Below, piece by piece: positions 8,407-17,781 of a stretch of 64,000 nt of DNA. The first letter of the stretch is position 1. Each line of letters begins with the position of its first letter. The position numbers were made by a program, and so were the translations under genes. Source of the stretch: Paenibacillus sp. MMS20-IR301 (GTDB lineage Bacteria; Bacillota; Bacilli; Paenibacillales; Paenibacillaceae); assembly GCF_032302195.1 (NCBI RefSeq), contig NZ_CP135275.1, positions 4,712,001-4,776,000 on the forward strand, read 5' to 3'. The notes below the pieces were generated by a model. It did not search any database, was not told the DNA's origin, and was given only the letters and a program-made list of their open reading frames with translations.

Positions 8407-9243
8407 ATGTCAGAGAGCGCCGTGCGCAGAATCGTATTCGCCCAGGAGAGCGGGCAGCAGCTTCCGATCACCCTCGACAGCATGGGCTACAACCCCGACC
8501 AGGAGAAAGTCATCCGCCCGCAGGGCTATCATACCTACCACTGGCTGCAAACCTCGCAGGGTGAAGGCATTATCCATTTCGACAACAAAACCATCACCCT
8601 GCCGGAAGGCAGCGGCATTCTGTTAATGCCGGGTACGGCGCACCGCTACGAATCACTCACTTCAGAGGTATGGTGCACCTATTATCTCACCTTCGGCGGA
8701 ACCTCAGCCCGGCATATTCTGGATTCCCTCGGGATGAACAGCAATGTGCTGTACCGCTGGGAGAGCGAGGCTCCTCTCCGCCACATGCTGAAGGAGATGC
8801 TTGACCGCCATGATGCTTCAAGCGACATGTTCAGCCTGGGCGAATCTACAGATGCCTACCGTTTCCTGCTGACGCTGAACAAATACGGGCAGCTGCATAA
8901 TAATACAGCGATTTCCCGTAATGTAGACAAGCTGCAGCCGCTGCTGAAATGGATGGACAGCCACTACGGTGATCCGGACATCGGGCTCTATGATCTCGCT
9001 GCACAGCTGGAGGTATCGGGGCGTTACCTGAACAGCCTGTTTCTGCAGACCTTCAGCCTCTCGCCTTATGCTTATTTCGTCCGGCTGCGCATCCGCAAGA
9101 GCAAGGAACTGCTGGTGGCCCACCCCGCCCTGACGGTAAAAGAAATCTCCAGGCGCGTCGGCTTCCGCGATGTCAGCCATTTCGTCGCCACCTTCCGCAA
9201 GCAGTCGGCGATCACACCGGAGCAGTTCCGGAAGCTGCATTAA
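8407..9243 (+). CDS. AraC-family transcriptional regulator beside GH42
   Basis: A 278-residue regulator with an N-terminal cupin sensor (HTYHWLQTSQGEGIIHFDN, then LMPGTAHRYES) and a C-terminal double helix-turn-helix of the AraC type (LEVSGRYLNSLF and KEISRRVGFRDVSHFVATFRKQ). The ATG chosen has AGGAG nine bases upstream; an earlier in-frame ATG overlaps that site and is not used. It faces away from the GH42 gene across a short AT-rich gap, the usual arrangement for a local sugar-responsive activator. The ligand is unknown, but a galactoside is the simplest guess. A shared hairpin separates it from the convergent LysR gene. Confidence 0.9.
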   Translation: MSESAVRRIVFAQESGQQLPITLDSMGYNPDQEKVIRPQGYHTYHWLQTSQGEGIIHFDNKTITLPEGSGILLMPGTAHRYESLTSEVWCTYYLTFGGTSARHILDSLGMNSNVLYRWESEAPLRHMLKEMLDRHDASSDMFSLGESTDAYRFLLTLNKYGQLHNNTAISRNVDKLQPLLKWMDSHYGDPDIGLYDLAAQLEVSGRYLNSLFLQTFSLSPYAYFVRLRIRKSKELLVAHPALTVKEISRRVGFRDVSHFVATFRKQSAITPEQFRKLH

Positions 9244-9257
9244 TCTGCTCATCATAC

Positions 9258-9299
9258 AAAAGCGGCACCCGCGGCTGAATTAGCCGGGATGCCGCTTTA
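9258..9299. terminator. Bidirectional terminator (araC-type / lysR-type)
   Basis: AAAAGCGGCA pairs with TGCCGCTTT with an inner GCGGCT/AGCC stem. It gives A/T tails on both strands and lies between two convergent stops. Confidence 0.85.
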
Positions 9300-9303
9300 T
9301 CTG

Positions 9304-10224
9304 TTATACGGACAGCGCCGGACCGCCGCTTTCTGCCGCGGGGGATGCCCCGCTTACCGCTTCCGGCAGCCCGGCCTTCAGCTCTTCTATAAACTCCCGG
9401 AAGGCGCTAGTCATATAGAGATCGCGCCGCCGGATGAATACGGTAGGCACCTCTGCATACTTCTCGGGGAACGGGTAGATACGGATACCCTCTGTAACAT
9501 TCATCCGGGTGAAATAGGATACAGGCAGGACTGCATAGCCAATGCCTGCCTTCACACATCCGAGCAGCCCCTCCATGGTCCCGAACTCCATCACCTTTCC
9601 GACCCGGCAGCCCTCTTCGCCGAGCCATTGCTCCAGTCTGCTCCGGTACAGGCACTCCGAATTCAGCATCAGCAGCGTCTTGTCATGCACGGACCGGATG
9701 CCCTGATAATCCATCGTGTCCGGAATGACCAGTCCAATCCGCTCATGAATAAGCAGCTCCTGGACAAGCTCCGGATGCTCCACCGGACCGTCGAGGAAGG
9801 CCCCGTGTACCGTATGCTGCAGGACGGATTCGATCAAATCCCCCGCCCGTCCGACCTGAAGGTGAACGTCTACATCAGGATAACAGCGGCGGTATACCGA
9901 GAGGATTGCCGGAAGCCGCACTGCTGCTGTCGTATCCGAGCCCACCGTGATTGCGCCTTTGGGAACCGGCGAATCCAGAACCGCCTGTTTGGCTTCTTCC
10001 AGCAGCTTAAGTATTCTGACCGTGTAGTCCAGAAACGTCTGCCCTGCTGAAGTCAGTGTAATTCCCCGGCTGTGCCGGTAGAAGAGCGGAGTCTGCAGCT
10101 CCTGCTCCAGCTGCTGGATTCTTGCCGTCACATTCGATTGCACATAGTTCAGGCTTTGTGCCGCTTTGGAGATGCTTCCTTCTTCAGCAACTGCCCGGAA
10201 TACTTTTAGAAGACCGGTATCCAT
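9304..10224 (-). CDS. LysR-family transcriptional regulator
   Basis: A 306-residue LysR-type regulator. The winged helix-turn-helix occupies residues 1-60 (FRAVAEEGSISKAAQSLNYVQ followed by a recognition helix and TPLFYR), and the co-inducer domain starts at about residue 88 with the usual KGAITVGSDTTAAVRLP block. AGAGGTGA lies six bases before the ATG used here; an upstream in-frame start lacks a site. The sequence resembles the YwqM/CysL-like group loosely, but no specific effector can be assigned. The gene diverges from a small unknown ORF, which is the only candidate target next to it. Confidence 0.9.
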   Translation of the reverse strand: MDTGLLKVFRAVAEEGSISKAAQSLNYVQSNVTARIQQLEQELQTPLFYRHSRGITLTSAGQTFLDYTVRILKLLEEAKQAVLDSPVPKGAITVGSDTTAAVRLPAILSVYRRCYPDVDVHLQVGRAGDLIESVLQHTVHGAFLDGPVEHPELVQELLIHERIGLVIPDTMDYQGIRSVHDKTLLMLNSECLYRSRLEQWLGEEGCRVGKVMEFGTMEGLLGCVKAGIGYAVLPVSYFTRMNVTEGIRIYPFPEKYAEVPTVFIRRRDLYMTSAFREFIEELKAGLPEAVSGASPAAESGGPALSV

Positions 10225-10367
10225 ATTCGTCACCTCTCCCCGGAACACCCATCATCCGCAGTGATGGCCTCCATCATTTCCCTTCATTATACATGATCTC
10301 CTGTACAGAATATGATGAAATCAGCAAAGGAAACTACTGCGGTCATAACTTATAAGGAGTGAGCACA

Positions 10368-10577
10368 ATGGAAAATAAACAGTGGACATTCAAAGTACCC
10401 GGTAATCCAGATAGCAGAGAAATCATTGTGGATACGAAGGCAATCAGAAGCGTCTATGACCTGCTGGACATGCTCCGGGCAGCGGAGCCTCAGACCCCAG
10501 TCTCCAGGATCTCTACAGCAAACGGCGATAATTCTACTATGCCGGATACCAAAGAACCGGAAAGTGCGCTGCGGTAA
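10368..10577 (+). CDS. Small hypothetical protein, 69 residues
   Basis: I do not recognise this protein. The reason for calling it is a strong AAGGAGTGAG ribosome binding site seven bases before the ATG and a sensible soluble sequence for the first 45 residues (ENKQWTFKVPGNPDSRE, then VYDLLDMLRAAEP). No membrane segment or signal is visible. The final 29 codons run antisense into the 3' end of the convergent GH42 gene, and the terminal stretch is polar and disordered, so the original stop may have lain nearer. It diverges from the LysR gene. Confidence 0.5.
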   Translation: MENKQWTFKVPGNPDSREIIVDTKAIRSVYDLLDMLRAAEPQTPVSRISTANGDNSTMPDTKEPESALR

Positions 10578-12514
10578 TGCTTATCCAGTCCGATTGACTG
10601 TGTACCGCGGCTGAGGTTCAGCAGGAACAGCAGTTCCCCTTTCTCTCCTGTACGTGTGAATGCCTGCACGCCGTCCGGCAGATCCGGAAATGCGGCAAGT
10701 CCGGCCTCCGCGGCGATACCGCCCAGAAGCTTCAGCCAGTAAGCCTCGCTGGCATGAGTTCCGATATAATATACCTTTCCTGCTCCGAAGCGGTTCACAG
10801 TAACCGCAGGAGAACCGGCAAAGAAATCATCCCCGTACCAGGCAACCGGCTCCGCTTCCTCCGGCTGCAGAATATCGCACCACTGGCTGCACTCGAACGA
10901 CTCACCGGCTGCATCCACCAGCATGTGGATATCATGGCCGACCGGATCATATTCCGCAACTGTTACGCCGGCTGCGCGGGAGAACAGACCCGGCAGCGGC
11001 TGCAGCAGGCAGATGTTGTTCATATTCTTCACACCGCTGCGGTTAGTCAGAATCACGGTGCCTCCGTTCCCGGCAAAGGACTCCAGCCTCTGCGCCGCTT
11101 CCTCATCATGCAGGTAAAGGCTCGGAACGATCGCCAGCTTGTATCCCTCGAGCGGCTGCCGCCAGTCAATGACATCGCAGCTGATGCCAAGCTTCGTCAG
11201 CGCCCGGTGGTACTGCTTGATGTTGTCATAGTAGTCAAGACCGTCAGCCTGGGGCTGAATCCGCAGCGCCGCCATCTGCTCATGCGAATACAGAATAGCC
11301 GCGTTGCTGGTGACCTCCGTTCCCTCCAGCAGCGGAGCAAGCGCGTTTACCTCTCCGCACAGCTGTGCGAATTCGGCGAATCTCCGCCCCGGCACATTGC
11401 TGTGGTCAATCAGCCCGTGCCAGAATTGCTCAGCCCCGGCAGCCGCGCTTCTCCAGCGGAAATGCACCACCGTATCCGCGCCTCTGGCAATAGCCTGCCA
11501 GGCATAGGCACGGATCAGTCCCGGATGCGGCGTCCGCCACATCGGAAACCAGCAGCCCGGAGGACCGCTGAGCTGCTCCATAATCCAGAAATTACGGCGC
11601 TTAAGCCCGCGGGTCAGATCCAGGGACAGCGCCCCGCTATACGGCGCGGTCGCCTGCTTCTGCGGTGCAGGGTTCGGATAATAATCGAAGGAGGCCACAT
11701 CCAGATCCTCCGCCAGCCCGTGCATATCCAGCCGCTGCGGATAGCTGTGGAAATTATGGGTAATGAAGCGCTCCGGACACACCGCGCGCAGAATCTCCGT
11801 CTGCCGGCGCTGAAAGTGGATACATGAATCCCACTGGAACCGCTGGAAATCGAGCAGCAGTGACGGATTCTGGTGCGGTGACCCGCCGTAAGGAACGGTC
11901 AGCTCCTCCCAGCTGCTGTATTCGCCGCTCCAGACCACCGTTCCCCACTCGGAGTTTAACCGCTCAAGCGTACTGTACTTCGCCTGAACCCAGCTGCGGA
12001 AGGCCCGGTTACAGCTGTCACAGTGACAATCCAGCATCCCGAATTCATTGTCTGTCTGCCAGCCGATGACAGCAGGATGGCTGCTGTAGCGGCGGGCCAG
12101 CGCCTCAATAATCCGGCTGCCGTAGGTACGCAGCGATGCGCTGTTATAGCAGCGGTGTCCGCGCACTCCCGGATGGTATACGCTGCCGTCCGCGAATACC
12201 GGCAGCACATCCGGACATGCCGTAGTCAGCCAGCGCGGCGGTGTGGTGGTCGGAGTTCCGATCACCACCTGTATTCCATAGGCATGAAACAGATCCAGCG
12301 CCCGGTCCAGCCAGGCGAAATCAAACCTCCCCTCCACGGGCTCCAGCCGGCTCCAGGCAAACTCTGCTACCCGGACCACCTTGACACCCGTTTCCTTCAT
12401 TAACTTAATATCCGGCTCCCACATCGCCTCCTCCCAATGCTCCGGATAATAATCCACCCCGATTTGTACTTTGCTGTAACTGCCCGGTTCCGCCTGCTTC
12501 ATCTGCTCCCTCAT
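10490..12514 (-). CDS. GH42 beta-galactosidase with four-Cys zinc site
   Basis: A 674-residue GH42 enzyme. Family start IGVDYYPEHW; acid/base Glu157 in TDNEFG; nucleophile Glu313 in FWIMEQLSG. The zinc-binding cysteines are present: Cys122 (RGHRCYNS) and Cys163, Cys165, Cys168 (CHCDSC), matching the site known in the Thermus enzyme. It lies downstream of and in the same direction as a sugar ABC importer, with a hairpin in between, so imported beta-galactosides are its likely substrates. It is only distantly similar to the first GH42 in this window, which lacks the cysteines. The start sits just after GAGAGGAAG; a second in-frame ATG four codons later is equally possible. Confidence 0.92.
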   Translation of the reverse strand: MREQMKQAEPGSYSKVQIGVDYYPEHWEEAMWEPDIKLMKETGVKVVRVAEFAWSRLEPVEGRFDFAWLDRALDLFHAYGIQVVIGTPTTTPPRWLTTACPDVLPVFADGSVYHPGVRGHRCYNSASLRTYGSRIIEALARRYSSHPAVIGWQTDNEFGMLDCHCDSCNRAFRSWVQAKYSTLERLNSEWGTVVWSGEYSSWEELTVPYGGSPHQNPSLLLDFQRFQWDSCIHFQRRQTEILRAVCPERFITHNFHSYPQRLDMHGLAEDLDVASFDYYPNPAPQKQATAPYSGALSLDLTRGLKRRNFWIMEQLSGPPGCWFPMWRTPHPGLIRAYAWQAIARGADTVVHFRWRSAAAGAEQFWHGLIDHSNVPGRRFAEFAQLCGEVNALAPLLEGTEVTSNAAILYSHEQMAALRIQPQADGLDYYDNIKQYHRALTKLGISCDVIDWRQPLEGYKLAIVPSLYLHDEEAAQRLESFAGNGGTVILTNRSGVKNMNNICLLQPLPGLFSRAAGVTVAEYDPVGHDIHMLVDAAGESFECSQWCDILQPEEAEPVAWYGDDFFAGSPAVTVNRFGAGKVYYIGTHASEAYWLKLLGGIAAEAGLAAFPDLPDGVQAFTRTGEKGELLFLLNLSRGTQSIGLDKHYRSALSGSLVSGIVELSPFAVEILETGV

Positions 12515-12595
12515 CCTCTCTGCTTCCTCTCATCATACATGTTCAGAATGCTCATAATTTGAGTATATCCCACCCGGCCCGGTTACGGACAACCT

Positions 12596-12644
12596 AAAAG
12601 ACGCCCCGCCTCATCTCATATCGAGAAGAGAGCTGGAGCGTCCC
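12596..12644 (-). terminator. Terminator after the sugar-binding protein gene
   Basis: Read on the minus strand, GGACGC...CC pairs with GG...GCGTC over a bulged stem and is followed by TTTT. It lies about 90 bp past the stop of the binding-protein gene and before the GH42 start, so it would separate or partly attenuate the downstream gene. Confidence 0.6.
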
Positions 12645-12731
12645 GGCAAATCCACTTTATCCAATTACTCTATAGTCCCTGAGGGACTTTCTGTATTTAT
12701 CAATACTATTGTGAACTAATGTAAGTTCAGC

Positions 12732-14039
12732 TTATTTCTTCAGCTTGTCCCAAGCCGCTTGCATGCTTGTTTCCCAGCCGGCTTCATCTACTTTACCTGC
12801 GATCAGCTCTTGAATGGAGCTCGCGAATTCCTGGGTTACACCATCAGGGAATTTCGAAGCCTGCAGGCCGTATACTTTACCTTCTTGAACATAATTCCAT
12901 ACATCCGAACCAAGCAGACCTACATCTTCAGCAGTTACTGGAATAGTCGACAGAGCAGGGATGAACTTCCATTTTTTCGAGATATATTCTTTACCCATGT
13001 CAGAAGTTACAAGCCAGTTCAGGAAAGTCTTAGCTTCTTCCTTGGATGCGGAATCCTTGTTGACAACCAGGTTGGACGGCACGCCTACAGACAGCTTGTC
13101 GTTCATTGCAGCGTCGTCGTTGATAGGCATAGGGAACATACCGATATTCATGTCAGGAGTAATATTATCAACCAGCGTCTGTGCCCAGTTGCCTTCCTGC
13201 ATCATAGCTGTTTCGCCGTTAGCGAACATAGCCAGGTGAGTATTAGCGTCAGTAGTTAAAGGATTTTTCTGGCCGTATTTCACAGTCAGGTTAAGCAGGT
13301 TGCTCCAATCCTTGAACTTCTGGTTGCCTACGATAGTGGAGGTTCCGGCGTTCAGGCCGCTGATGAATTCATCTACATTATCCTGCTGTGCAAAAGCTAC
13401 GCTGATGCCCTGGATACCCAGCAGCCACCATTCCTGATAAGCGTTACCAAACGGAATTACGTTGATAGCCTGCAGCTTCTTAGCCGCTTCTTCCAGCTCG
13501 GAGATAGTTTTTGGAGTTTCTGTGATTCCGGCTTTGGCGAACAGGTCTTTATTGTAGACATAACCGATACCTTCAAGGTTCATCGGCATACCGTAGGTTT
13601 TACCATCCTTGGTCATTGGCTCAGCTGCCAATGGAATCAGATCCTTCACCCAAGGCTGATCGGACAGATCCTCGAGCTTGTCCCCCCATAGTTCCATTTC
13701 AGCGTAACCGCCGTTACTGAAAATATCAGGAGCATCGCCGGAAGCGAATTTGGTCTTCAGGGCTGCCGCATAGTCAGCGCCGCCGCCTACAGTCTGGATA
13801 TCCAGCTTGATGTTAGGATATTCTTTCTCGAATTCAACCTTCAGCTCGTTCAGGCCTTCAACGATTTCGGTTTTGAACTGGAATACTTTAACCGTTTTCA
13901 CTTCACCGGAAGTATTGCCAGCGCTTCCATTTGTTGCACTGTTTGAAGCATTATTGTTAGTGTTGCCACCGCATGCCGCAAGCACGACAGACATCAGCAT
14001 TACGCTGGACAGCATCACTGCAGAGCGTTTCTTCATCAT
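12732..14039 (-). CDS. Sugar ABC transporter substrate-binding lipoprotein
   Basis: A 435-residue extracellular solute-binding protein of the family-1 (MalE/UgpB) type. A signal peptide ends in the lipobox LAACGG, followed by an Asn/Ser/Thr/Gly-rich tether of about 25 residues that anchors the protein to the membrane. The domain begins with VKVFQFKTEIVEGLNELKV and contains the family blocks FASGDAPDIF and GKTYGMPMNLEGIGYVYN. The ATG follows AAGGGGGAAA. It is the third gene of the importer operon, after the two permeases; no ATPase is encoded here, so a shared MsmX-type ATPase elsewhere is likely. Substrate: a beta-galactoside is inferred from the neighbouring GH42. Confidence 0.92.
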   Translation of the reverse strand: MMKKRSAVMLSSVMLMSVVLAACGGNTNNNASNSATNGSAGNTSGEVKTVKVFQFKTEIVEGLNELKVEFEKEYPNIKLDIQTVGGGADYAAALKTKFASGDAPDIFSNGGYAEMELWGDKLEDLSDQPWVKDLIPLAAEPMTKDGKTYGMPMNLEGIGYVYNKDLFAKAGITETPKTISELEEAAKKLQAINVIPFGNAYQEWWLLGIQGISVAFAQQDNVDEFISGLNAGTSTIVGNQKFKDWSNLLNLTVKYGQKNPLTTDANTHLAMFANGETAMMQEGNWAQTLVDNITPDMNIGMFPMPINDDAAMNDKLSVGVPSNLVVNKDSASKEEAKTFLNWLVTSDMGKEYISKKWKFIPALSTIPVTAEDVGLLGSDVWNYVQEGKVYGLQASKFPDGVTQEFASSIQELIAGKVDEAGWETSMQAAWDKLKK

Positions 14040-14098
14040 TCTAATTTCCCCCTTGAATATATTGAACTGCTTAATATGTGGAACGGGAGCCCGGTGAA

Positions 14099-14932
14099 TT
14101 AACCCTTCACCGAGCCAGCCGCTATTCCCTCAACAATGTAACGCTGCATGAACAGATAGAAAATCACAATAGGTGCTACGCCGATCGTAAGTGCCGGAAG
14201 CGCCATATCCCATTGCTTCGTGTATTGCCCGAAGAAGGAGAAGGTTGCCAGCGGAATGGTCCGCAGTCCGGGTGCCTGAAGAATCAGGGACGGCAGCAGG
14301 TAGTCATTCCAGATCCCCAGTGCGTTCAGGACGATGGTCGTCATCAGCATGGGCTTCAGCAGCGGAAGCACGATCCGGAAGAAGACAGTAACCGGGTTAC
14401 AGCCGTCGACCGTAGCCGCCTCTTCAATTTCCAGCGGCACCGATTTGATGAACCCGTGGAACAGGAAGATCGCCATCGGAATACTTAAGCCAAGGTTGGT
14501 CATCAGGAGCCCCGGAATGGAGTTATTTACGCCCAGGACGTTGACTACCTTCAGAATTGGAATCATGATCGTCTGGAAGGGAACGACCATCGCCGCTACG
14601 AACAGCAGCAGCAGGATTTTGTTGAATTTCGTGTCTGCCCGGACCATACGGTACGCCGCCATCGCGCTGAACAGGGAGATCAGAATAACACTGATTACCG
14701 TTACAATTAGCGAGTTGCGGAAGGCTTCACCGAAACGTGCCAGCTTCCAGGCATTTGAATAGTTGGACCACATGAACTCCTGCGGCCAGCTTGCCGCATT
14801 GCTGAGAATTTCCCCGAAGGATTTCACGGAGTTCGCCAGCAGGAAATAGAACGGAGCAAGGAAGAGCAGCGCCAGCAGGATCATCAGTACTTCAATCGCG
14901 ATGTTCCATCTGCTTTTTGTTGCAGTATTCAT
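14099..14932 (-). CDS. Sugar ABC transporter permease, MalG type
   Basis: A 277-residue inner-membrane permease with six predicted helices. The cytoplasmic EAA loop, which docks on the ATPase, is EIEEAATVDGCNPVTVFFRI. The family C-terminus VEGIAAGSVKG is intact. Its ATG overlaps the stop of the upstream permease gene by one base (TAATG), a sign of translational coupling. It pairs with the MalF-type permease to form the channel and works with the lipoprotein encoded just downstream. Confidence 0.94.
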   Translation of the reverse strand: MNTATKSRWNIAIEVLMILLALLFLAPFYFLLANSVKSFGEILSNAASWPQEFMWSNYSNAWKLARFGEAFRNSLIVTVISVILISLFSAMAAYRMVRADTKFNKILLLLFVAAMVVPFQTIMIPILKVVNVLGVNNSIPGLLMTNLGLSIPMAIFLFHGFIKSVPLEIEEAATVDGCNPVTVFFRIVLPLLKPMLMTTIVLNALGIWNDYLLPSLILQAPGLRTIPLATFSFFGQYTKQWDMALPALTIGVAPIVIFYLFMQRYIVEGIAAGSVKG

Positions 14933-15813
14933 TAAGCTTCAACCTCCTTGCTCTTCGTAACACGGACCTGAATCATGGTGATGATCGCTACAATTACGAA
15001 GAACAGCAGTGCTTTCGCTGTACCCAGTCCGTAACGGTTGTTCAGGAAGGCTTCGTTATAGATGTTCATGGCTACGGATTCCGTAGATTTGAACGGTCCG
15101 CCCTTCGTCAGCGACAGGTTGAGATCGAACATTTTGAAGGACCAGGAGATGGCCAGGAACAATCCGATCGTCACTGCAGGCATGATTAGCGGTACAACGA
15201 TGCTGCGGAGCACCTGGAACGGTGAAGCGCCGTCGATATCAGCTGCTTCAAGCACTTCTTTGGATACGTTGCTGAGTGAAGCGATATAGATAACCATCAG
15301 ATAACCGGAAGACTGCCATACGAAGACCATGACGATCGCCCAGAAGCCGGTAGTTGCATCACCGAGCCAAGGAAGGTTGAAGAAAGACCAGCCGGTGGAA
15401 TCACCCAGTGTGGCGAATCCTTTGATAAAGATAAACTGCCATATAAAACCAAGCAACAAGCCCCCGATTACGTTAGGCATGAAAAAGATGGTCCGGAGCA
15501 TATTGCGCGTCTTGAGAGGTTTAGTCAACAGGTAAGCCAGGAAGAACCCGACCACATTAGTTAGAATTACACCTAACAGCGTAAATCTTACAGTAAACCA
15601 GAACGATGACCAGAAATCCGGATCATTCGTAAAAATATTTTTGAAGTTATCAAATCCTACCCAGCTTACATTACCCGATACCCCGTTCCAGTCGGTGAAG
15701 GAATAATACATCCCCATCAGAAACGGAATAATCATCACGATGGTAAAGAACAATACTGCCGGGCCAACGAAAAAAAGCTGCTGACCCATTTGGGACAACT
15801 TATGGCTGCGCAT
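14932..15813 (-). CDS. Sugar ABC transporter permease, MalF/UgpA type
   Basis: A 293-residue permease with six predicted membrane helices and the EAA loop EVLEAADIDGASPFQVLRSI. AAAGGGGGG lies seven bases before the ATG used; a further in-frame start upstream would place that site inside the gene. It is the first gene of the importer operon and is divergent from the YesM/YesN genes, the usual genomic partner of CUT1-type importers in Paenibacillus, so phosphorylated YesN is the likely activator. Confidence 0.93.
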   Translation of the reverse strand: MRSHKLSQMGQQLFFVGPAVLFFTIVMIIPFLMGMYYSFTDWNGVSGNVSWVGFDNFKNIFTNDPDFWSSFWFTVRFTLLGVILTNVVGFFLAYLLTKPLKTRNMLRTIFFMPNVIGGLLLGFIWQFIFIKGFATLGDSTGWSFFNLPWLGDATTGFWAIVMVFVWQSSGYLMVIYIASLSNVSKEVLEAADIDGASPFQVLRSIVVPLIMPAVTIGLFLAISWSFKMFDLNLSLTKGGPFKSTESVAMNIYNEAFLNNRYGLGTAKALLFFVIVAIITMIQVRVTKSKEVEA

Positions 15814-15845
15814 GTAATGGCCCCCCTTTCTTTTACTCACTTACT

Positions 15846-15919
15846 TGTTTATGATCTAAACATATTATCTGTTTTTTGCAGAGCCTCTTACACCTACACA
15901 AGTGATCTTTAGGGTGTAA
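15846..15919. promoter_or_regulatory. Dyads between importer and YesMN genes
   Basis: Two inverted repeats lie in the divergent 132-bp gap. TGTTTA-N5-TAAACA occupies 15846-15862. TTACACC at 15888-15894 faces GGTGTAA at 15913-15919. Either could be a YesN-type response-regulator site; symmetry and position are the only evidence. Confidence 0.35.
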
Positions 15920-15945
15920 AATATTGATCGGATGTGACGAGCCCC

Positions 15946-17781
15946 ATGAAATGGAACAGTATCCGCACGAAATTAATCGTTTTTTTACTCCTGCCGACAT
16001 TAATCTGTATTATAGGCACCATGTTTGTCAGCTATTCGTATACGACAAATTCGCTGAGAACCCGGGCTGTCGATGAGAACAAAAATCTGCTCTATCAGGG
16101 CTATAAGAACATTAGCAGCCTGATCCAGGAGATCAACCGGATGTCGCTGAGCGTATACTCCGACTCTAATTTTTACCGGCTGCTTGAATCCGGCCATGAT
16201 GATCTGTCCTCGGATATCGCCATCTATAATTCGCTTAGCTACATTTCCACTTCACTGGAAGATATCGCGCAGGTATACCTGTACGGCGTCAAGGACGGCA
16301 AAGCAACGCTGATTACCGACAACACCACGCCCAAACGCTGGCTGGGAAGCACTCCGTATGAGGAATCCGGCCTTACCGGCAGATCCCCGGTTTCCGTGCA
16401 AAGCACCCATATCAGCAACCCTTACGGGCTGAAGCTGCCCCTGGTGCAGTTTGTCCCGGAGCCGGTGTTTACGCTGCACCGCCGGATTGAACGGATCCCT
16501 ACTACCGAAGCGCTTGGCTTCTTATCGATTGATGTCAGGCTGAGCGCACTTTCCGAGATTATGGATCAGCTGTACGAGCAGAAGCAGGAGAATATCTACC
16601 TCGTCGACAGCTCCGGACTGCTGGTGTACGGCAAGGATACCGGTTCACTCGGCAAACCTTTGAATGCCGCCTGGTACAGCAGGCAGACCGCTGACACCAG
16701 CGGTTCCCAGGGGTATTTCGAGCAGGACGGCTCCGTATTCATCTATCAGAAAATCGAAGCCCCGGGGCTGCACTGGACCCTGATCAAGCAGATTCCCGTC
16801 TCTTATCTGTTCCGTGAAGCGAAGGAGGCCGCAGGCATCAACATTCTGCTGCTCTTCCTGCTGATGGGGATGATCATCGCCCTGACGATCTTCATCTCGT
16901 TCCGGATTACCGCTCCCATCAAGCAATTGACCCGTTATATGAGCCAGGTGCAGACCGGGAATCTGGAGATTGATATCCGCCCGGCGGGTAAAGATGAGAT
17001 CGGCGTGGTCACCGAGCATTTCCGCAGCATGATGGATACGATCAACAATCTGATTTTGCGGGAGTACAGGCTGGAGCTGACCAATAAGACCAATGAGCTC
17101 AGGGCGCTGCAGTCGCAGATTAACCCCCATTTCCTGAACAATACTTTACAGATTATCGGCACGCTTGCTCTGGAGCTGAAGGTACCGCAGATTTACGGGC
17201 TGCTCTCGGCACTGGCCAAGATGATGCGCTACAGCATGTACAATGATGAGAAGGTTGTAACCATAGAGAATGAGCTGGACCATGTCAAAGCTTATATTGA
17301 GCTGCAGAAGGAGCGTTTTGAAAATAAGTTCAGTTTCCGCTACGATATGGAGGATACGCTGCTTGCGGCGCTGATGCCCAAGATGATTCTGCAGCCGATC
17401 GTAGAGAATTACTTCAAGCACGGCTTCAATCTGGCCCGCACAGACGGCTGGATTGAGATTACCGCAGCCAGGCTCTCCCCGGAGAGGATGGAGATCTGCA
17501 TCCTTAATAATGGACTCCCGATTCCGGCCGCCCGGCTGGAGACGCTGCGCAAGGAGCTGGAGCAGCCCAGGGCTGCAGAGCCGGATGTGCTTAAGAATAC
17601 CGGGAAGGATGTCTACAGCAAACGGGATGCTCCCGGTACCGGAATCGGGCTCGGAAATGTACTGGCACGGCTGCGGCTGGTATGTGGGGACAACGCCCTG
17701 CTTACCGTCGATAATCTTAAGGCCGGCGGGGTAATCATCCGGCTGGAAATTGATATATTAGTGGAGAGTGAACGGATATGA
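15946..17781 (+). CDS. YesM-type sensor histidine kinase
   Basis: A 611-residue membrane kinase. One helix near the N-terminus (LIVFLLLPTLICIIGTMFVS), an extracellular sensor of about 260 residues, a second helix at about 290-315, a HAMP segment (FRITAPIKQLTRYMSQVQTG), then the His_kinase domain with the phosphorylated His in SQINPHFLNNTLQ and an ATPase domain (PKMILQPIVENYFKHG, then GTGIGLGNVLARL). I chose the ATG because MKWNSIRTKLIVF is the usual family start; a GTG four codons earlier is possible and neither has a strong ribosome binding site. The stop overlaps the regulator gene by four bases. It probably senses the sugar carried by the divergent importer. Confidence 0.93.
   Translation: MKWNSIRTKLIVFLLLPTLICIIGTMFVSYSYTTNSLRTRAVDENKNLLYQGYKNISSLIQEINRMSLSVYSDSNFYRLLESGHDDLSSDIAIYNSLSYISTSLEDIAQVYLYGVKDGKATLITDNTTPKRWLGSTPYEESGLTGRSPVSVQSTHISNPYGLKLPLVQFVPEPVFTLHRRIERIPTTEALGFLSIDVRLSALSEIMDQLYEQKQENIYLVDSSGLLVYGKDTGSLGKPLNAAWYSRQTADTSGSQGYFEQDGSVFIYQKIEAPGLHWTLIKQIPVSYLFREAKEAAGINILLLFLLMGMIIALTIFISFRITAPIKQLTRYMSQVQTGNLEIDIRPAGKDEIGVVTEHFRSMMDTINNLILREYRLELTNKTNELRALQSQINPHFLNNTLQIIGTLALELKVPQIYGLLSALAKMMRYSMYNDEKVVTIENELDHVKAYIELQKERFENKFSFRYDMEDTLLAALMPKMILQPIVENYFKHGFNLARTDGWIEITAARLSPERMEICILNNGLPIPAARLETLRKELEQPRAAEPDVLKNTGKDVYSKRDAPGTGIGLGNVLARLRLVCGDNALLTVDNLKAGGVIIRLEIDILVESERI

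Noticed and set aside
9289..10050. A 253-codon frame opposite the LysR gene
   Set aside because: The LysR protein on the other strand is clearly real; this frame has no recognisable domain or start signal.
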